Source: Lachnospiraceae bacterium
GTDB taxonomy: Bacteria > Bacillota > Clostridia > Lachnospirales > Lachnospiraceae
Reading direction: 5' to 3'
Assembly: GCA_017511045.1 (NCBI GenBank)
Contig: JAFWLM010000113.1
Coordinates: forward strand, 1 to 44,523
DNA length: 44,523 bases
Part shown: positions 40,317 through 44,523 of the stretch, one piece after another
How positions within the stretch are numbered: position 1 is the first letter of the stretch
Layout of the letters: each line of letters begins with the position of its first letter
Translations under genes and position numbers: made by a program
The notes under the pieces: generated by a model
The model's input: the letters and a program-made list of their open reading frames with translations, nothing else
What the model was told of the DNA's origin: nothing
Databases searched by the model: none

Positions 40317-40385
40317 ATTGTAGTGTTCACCTGCCTTTTTGTACTAATAGAGTATAGAGGACAAAATAGAAAGGTGGATACAGAG

Positions 40386-40832
40386 ATGACGGGAAAAGAT
40401 AAATGTAAGATCTTAAAAGAGATCCGGAGACAGATTGCGGAGCAGAATGAGATCGAATGGGTCGTGGAAGAGTGCAGACACAAAGGAGCGTGTAAAGGAA
40501 CCTGTCCGAGATGTGAAAGCGAAGTGCGGAAACTGGAACGTGAACTGGATATCAGACGAAGGATCGGGAAAACAGTCGCACTTATCGGAATCTCGACAGC
40601 ATGCCTTACAGGCCTTGTGGGCTGCGGCAGCCTCTCTAAAACGCCTCCAATAGATGATCTTGCAGGTGCGATCGATGTGATCGAGTCCACAGAGCCCGTG
40701 GAAATTCTGGATGGGGAGATTGCGATTGATGATAACTATGATGATCAGAACTGTCTGCCAGATGAACCTTCTGGTGAAATCATGCAGATTCAGGAAATCG
40801 AGCTTTCCGGAGATGTAGCTGTTGATTATTGA
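40386..40832 (+). CDS. Small Cys-motif membrane protein paired with a radical-SAM activase
   Basis: The N-terminal half of the 148-residue protein (TGKDKCKILKEIRRQIAEQN) leads to a cysteine box, EECRHKGACKGTCPRCESEV, with C30-x5-C36-x3-C40-x2-C43, able to hold an Fe-S cluster or zinc. A basic stretch (RRRIGK) and a hydrophobic helix (63-80) ending in LVGCG follow; this resembles a lipoprotein signal but is internal. The rest is an acidic tail. AAGGTGG lies 9 bases before ATG 40386. An upstream extension to 40263 crosses a terminator and was rejected. The radical-SAM gene follows by 41 bases, so a shared role, perhaps as electron donor or substrate, is inferred. Confidence 0.75.
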   Translation: MTGKDKCKILKEIRRQIAEQNEIEWVVEECRHKGACKGTCPRCESEVRKLERELDIRRRIGKTVALIGISTACLTGLVGCGSLSKTPPIDDLAGAIDVIESTEPVEILDGEIAIDDNYDDQNCLPDEPSGEIMQIQEIELSGDVAVDY

Positions 40833-40873
40833 AAGATTTATCGTTGGATTTTATGTGGAAAAGGATTTGACTA

Positions 40874-41536
40874 ATGAGTGAAGCAGGTAATACAAACAAT
40901 CAGGAACTGAGATTTCATGCAATCGGAGTGGACCGGCTGAGAGTGATCAATGACGGTGCAGGGATCACCACCCTTGTGGCAGGATATGGCTGTCCGCTTC
41001 GCTGCAAGTATTGCCTGAATCCACAGTGCTTTGAACAAAAGCATCCTGTGAAGTCCTATACGATTTCAGAATTATTAGAAGAAGTTGCAGTGGATGACCT
41101 TTACTTTCAGGCTACCGGCGGCGGAATCGTATTCGGCGGTGGGGAACCGCTGCTGCAGGCAGATTTTATTCACGCGTTTCGGGCGGCTTGTCCGAAAGAA
41201 TGGAAACTGTATCTGGAATCCTCATTGGCGGTTCCGGAAAAAGAACTCCTGAAGATAATTGATGATATTGACTTCTTTCTGATCGATATCAAAGATATGG
41301 ATCCTGAGATCTATCACGCTTATACCGGACAGCAGCCTGACAGGATGCTTCACAATCTGAAGCTGTTGGCCGATCACGAAAAAGCAGATAAAACCACACT
41401 GCGTATTCCGCTGATTCCTGATTTTAATGATGAAAATAAGAGGAAACAAAGCGTTGAACAGCTACAGCAAATAGGTTTTTCTGATTTTGATCTGTTTGAA
41501 TATAATGTTTCTCTGGCACTTGGGAAACGTATCTGA
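40874..41536 (+). CDS. Radical-SAM activating enzyme (PflA-like)
   Basis: The 220-residue protein has GCPLRCKYCLN with C40-x3-C44-x2-C47 for the SAM-bound 4Fe-4S cluster, TGGGIVFGGGEPLLQ (the GGE motif that binds SAM), YLESSLAVPEKEL, DFFLIDIKDMDPEIYHAYTG and LRIPLIPDFND. This layout matches glycyl-radical-enzyme activases, which abstract H from a glycine in a partner. It is shorter than PflA (about 245), lacking extra clusters. No glycyl radical enzyme gene is adjacent. It is preceded by the small Cys-motif gene and ends at a strong terminator. Confidence 0.9.
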   Translation: MSEAGNTNNQELRFHAIGVDRLRVINDGAGITTLVAGYGCPLRCKYCLNPQCFEQKHPVKSYTISELLEEVAVDDLYFQATGGGIVFGGGEPLLQADFIHAFRAACPKEWKLYLESSLAVPEKELLKIIDDIDFFLIDIKDMDPEIYHAYTGQQPDRMLHNLKLLADHEKADKTTLRIPLIPDFNDENKRKQSVEQLQQIGFSDFDLFEYNVSLALGKRI

Positions 41537-41570
41537 TGTCTCACCCGTCTTAACGGAGTGAGACATTTTT
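41536..41570 (+). terminator. Rho-independent terminator after the radical-SAM gene
   Basis: A 9-bp stem (ATGTCTCAC 41536-41544 with GTGAGACAT 41558-41566) plus inner CCGT/ACGG pairs and loop CTTA are followed by TTTT. It overlaps the 3' end of the convergent MATE gene. Confidence 0.88.
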
Positions 41571-42893
41571 CTTCCAGCGTCCGCTGAGATAATAAATCCA
41601 GGAAACCAAGAATCCCATACTGAAACCAAAGACTCCGTTCCACCAGATAACGCTATATCCCAGAAAGTCACTATAGCGGAACAGATAGGTGACCAATACA
41701 CGGACGCCAAGAGCCACAGAAGCAACAATGGTCGGGAAACCACTGTGGTTTGCACCCTGGAACAGACCAAATAGCGGAATATATAAAGACAGAATGATGT
41801 TAATAAAGGCAATCGTCTGCAGATGCGCTCTGCAATATTCCAGTGCCTGATCGCTCAAACCGAACAGCCCGGCAATACTATTTGAAAAGAAGAAAACAAT
41901 GGCAGAGAAGACCAAGGTCATACTGAAAGAGAACAGTACACTCTGCCATACGCCTGTACGCACACGTTCCATTTTTCCGGCACCGATATTCTGCCCGGTA
42001 TAGGTAGCCATCGTGGTCATAAAAGCATTTGGGGGAAGACCCAGATACATCTCAATACGGTGTCCTGCTGTATAGGACGCCATCATTGATTGCCCGAATT
42101 CATTAACGGCACGCTGGATCGCTGTGATTCCGATCGACACGATCATCAGCTGCAGCGCGATCGGAAAGCCCACCTTAACGGTCTTTAGAGCATGCATTTT
42201 ATTCCAGGTGAATTCACGAAGTTTAAAACGAAAGATCGGATATTTCTTTGTCATATAAAGATAGGCTGCAATACAGGAGGCCAGCTGTGAGATGACAGTG
42301 GCGACAGCTGCACCGGCAACATCCCAGTGGAACACTGCGACGAATAAAAGATCAAGTCCGATATTCATCAGCGAAGCGATCAAAAGAAAATAGAGCGTAG
42401 CGGCACTGTCTCCGATCGAGCGGAGAATTGCTGCAAAACTATTATAAGCAAATTGAAAGATCAGACCGACTGCATAGATCCTGAAATAAAGAACCGTCTT
42501 GTCGATAATGTCTGCAGGAACATGAATCAGAAACTGATAGGCAGGTCTTGCAATCAGGATGCCCAAGATAGCGAAAATGATTCCGGCACCAACTAAAAGG
42601 ATCATACCGGTCGATGCATTTTCACGGACCATTTTTCTGTCATCCGCCCCATAATGCTGGGCGATAACAACCCCATTTCCGGAAGATAATCCCATAGCAA
42701 AAGCAAGGAAGAAAAAAACAAAGCTTCCGGTTGTTCCGATCGCGGAAAGTGATGCTTCTCCGGCAAAATTTCCGACGATGATGGCATCGACCGTGTTGTA
42801 TAGCTGTTGAAGGACTGCTCCTGCAAGTACGGGTAAGGCAAAACGAAGAATGTGTTTCCAGGAGGCCCCCTCGGTCATAGTTTTGGACTTCAT
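41550..42893 (-). CDS. MATE family efflux transporter
   Basis: The 447-residue protein has 12 hydrophobic helices. MATE landmarks are LRFALPVLAGAVLQQLYNTVDAIIVGNFAGEASLSAIG, GVVIAQHYGADD, and in the second half VGFPIALQLMIVSIGITAIQRAVNEFG and TYTGQNIGAGKMERV. It is a probable Na+- or H+-driven exporter of unknown substrate, and the third MATE-type protein in this window; it is clearly different from the other two. Its 3' end overlaps the terminator of the convergent radical-SAM gene. A weak hairpin (42917-42941) lies in its upstream region. Confidence 0.93.
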   Translation of the reverse strand: MKSKTMTEGASWKHILRFALPVLAGAVLQQLYNTVDAIIVGNFAGEASLSAIGTTGSFVFFFLAFAMGLSSGNGVVIAQHYGADDRKMVRENASTGMILLVGAGIIFAILGILIARPAYQFLIHVPADIIDKTVLYFRIYAVGLIFQFAYNSFAAILRSIGDSAATLYFLLIASLMNIGLDLLFVAVFHWDVAGAAVATVISQLASCIAAYLYMTKKYPIFRFKLREFTWNKMHALKTVKVGFPIALQLMIVSIGITAIQRAVNEFGQSMMASYTAGHRIEMYLGLPPNAFMTTMATYTGQNIGAGKMERVRTGVWQSVLFSFSMTLVFSAIVFFFSNSIAGLFGLSDQALEYCRAHLQTIAFINIILSLYIPLFGLFQGANHSGFPTIVASVALGVRVLVTYLFRYSDFLGYSVIWWNGVFGFSMGFLVSWIYYLSGRWKKNVSLR

Positions 42894-43049
42894 AGAAACC
42901 TCGGCTAATTTAATATAAATCCGGCATAAGATGGCGGATTTTTTATTATATCCTTTAATATGTAATTATTATAATCAGAGGCTCCTATAAATACATTGTT
43001 CAAATAAACAGAAACGGACCGTCTGACTTGTGCTTAGTAACATTAATAA

Positions 43050-44420
<1,371 letters not shown>

Positions 44421-44461
44421 TATTAGCGACAAAGTGTCAATAATTAACTGTCAATAATAGT

Positions 44462-44494
44462 AAAAAAGGAAGGATGATAAGTCCTTCCTTTTTT
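44462..44494 (+). terminator. Rho-independent terminator of eno
   Basis: A 13-bp stem (AAAAAAGGAAGGA 44462-44474 with TCCTTCCTTTTTT 44482-44494) has a 7-base loop and ends in a six-T run. Confidence 0.92.
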
Positions 44495-44523
44495 ATACTA
44501 TGATGTGGATAAAAGCATCAGGT

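Noticed and set aside
40263-40385. N-terminal extension of the Cys-motif protein to 40263, which would add a membrane helix
   Set aside because: The extension passes through a strong terminator hairpin (40290-40316) and has no ribosome binding site. ATG 40386 has AAGGTGG upstream.
42917-42945. Hairpin plus T-run upstream of the third MATE gene as a plus-strand terminator
   Set aside because: The 7-bp stem has a G-G mismatch inside, and no plus-strand gene precedes it; the neighbouring gene is transcribed away from it on the minus strand. Too weak to list as a terminator.

Overview
The window looks like chromosomal DNA of a low-to-mid GC, anaerobic, gut-type Firmicute, most likely a member of the Lachnospiraceae or a close clostridial relative. 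The basis is the Lachnospiraceae-like enolase, the yerC-pcrA pair, ferredoxin-tailed aldo/keto reductases, an ECF-type biotin transporter next to birA, and strong GGAGG-type ribosome binding sites. I cannot name the genus from sequence alone. No prophage, insertion sequence or CRISPR array is visible. The genes are housekeeping and accessory metabolic genes, densely packed on both strands.

Layout. 0.1-3.2 kb: a divergent FolD-type methylene-THF dehydrogenase, two GNAT acetyltransferases and a zinc-ribbon protein. 3.2-6.5 kb: an MBOAT O-acyltransferase with an AlgX/DHHW-like SGNH partner (probable surface glycan acylation) and a GDSL esterase. 6.5-10.4 kb: two aldo/keto reductases with C-terminal ferredoxin domains around a YdcF-like membrane protein, then an arylamine N-acetyltransferase. 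10.5-12.1 kb: birA-bioY behind a clear BirA operator that overlaps the promoter. 12.2-16 kb: proC and the trkA-trkH potassium uptake pair. 16-17.3 kb: two unknown membrane proteins. 17.4-21.6 kb: hsp33, a cold-shock protein, a polysaccharide deacetylase with FN3-like modules, and mgtE. 21.8-25 kb: an SPFH / zinc-ribbon / TPM-domain operon resembling Bacillus ydjI-ydjG-ydjH. 25-30 kb: yerC, pcrA, a small membrane protein, an RlmD-like rRNA methyltransferase and a VanX-like dipeptidase. 30-33.2 kb: a MATE transporter divergent from a beta-CASP metallo-beta-lactamase nuclease. 33.2-35.9 kb: a metal-resistance locus (ArsR repressor, stand-alone HMA chaperone, Zn/Cd-type P1B ATPase). 36-39.3 kb: an SDR oxidoreductase, a DJ-1/PfpI protein, and a MATE-like transporter fused to an RsbW/SpoIIAB-type ATPase domain. 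39.3-39.9 kb: tRNA-Ser(GGA) on the minus strand and a 149-bp tandem duplication holding two copies of a structured repeat, two terminators and a tRNA 3'-end fragment. 39.9-44.5 kb: a hotdog thioesterase, a small Cys-motif membrane protein with a radical-SAM activase, another MATE transporter, and enolase.

Many genes concern ions and the envelope: K+ (TrkAH), Mg2+ (MgtE), Zn/Cd export, three MATE-type transporters, glycan acylation and deacetylation, and an SPFH membrane-stress module. The most unusual items are the MATE-HATPase fusion, the tandem structured repeats beside tRNA-Ser, the FolD-like enzyme lacking the cyclohydrolase lysine, and the small Cys protein paired with a radical-SAM activase. 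Coordinates were read by eye. Domain calls rest on motif recognition, not on database searches.
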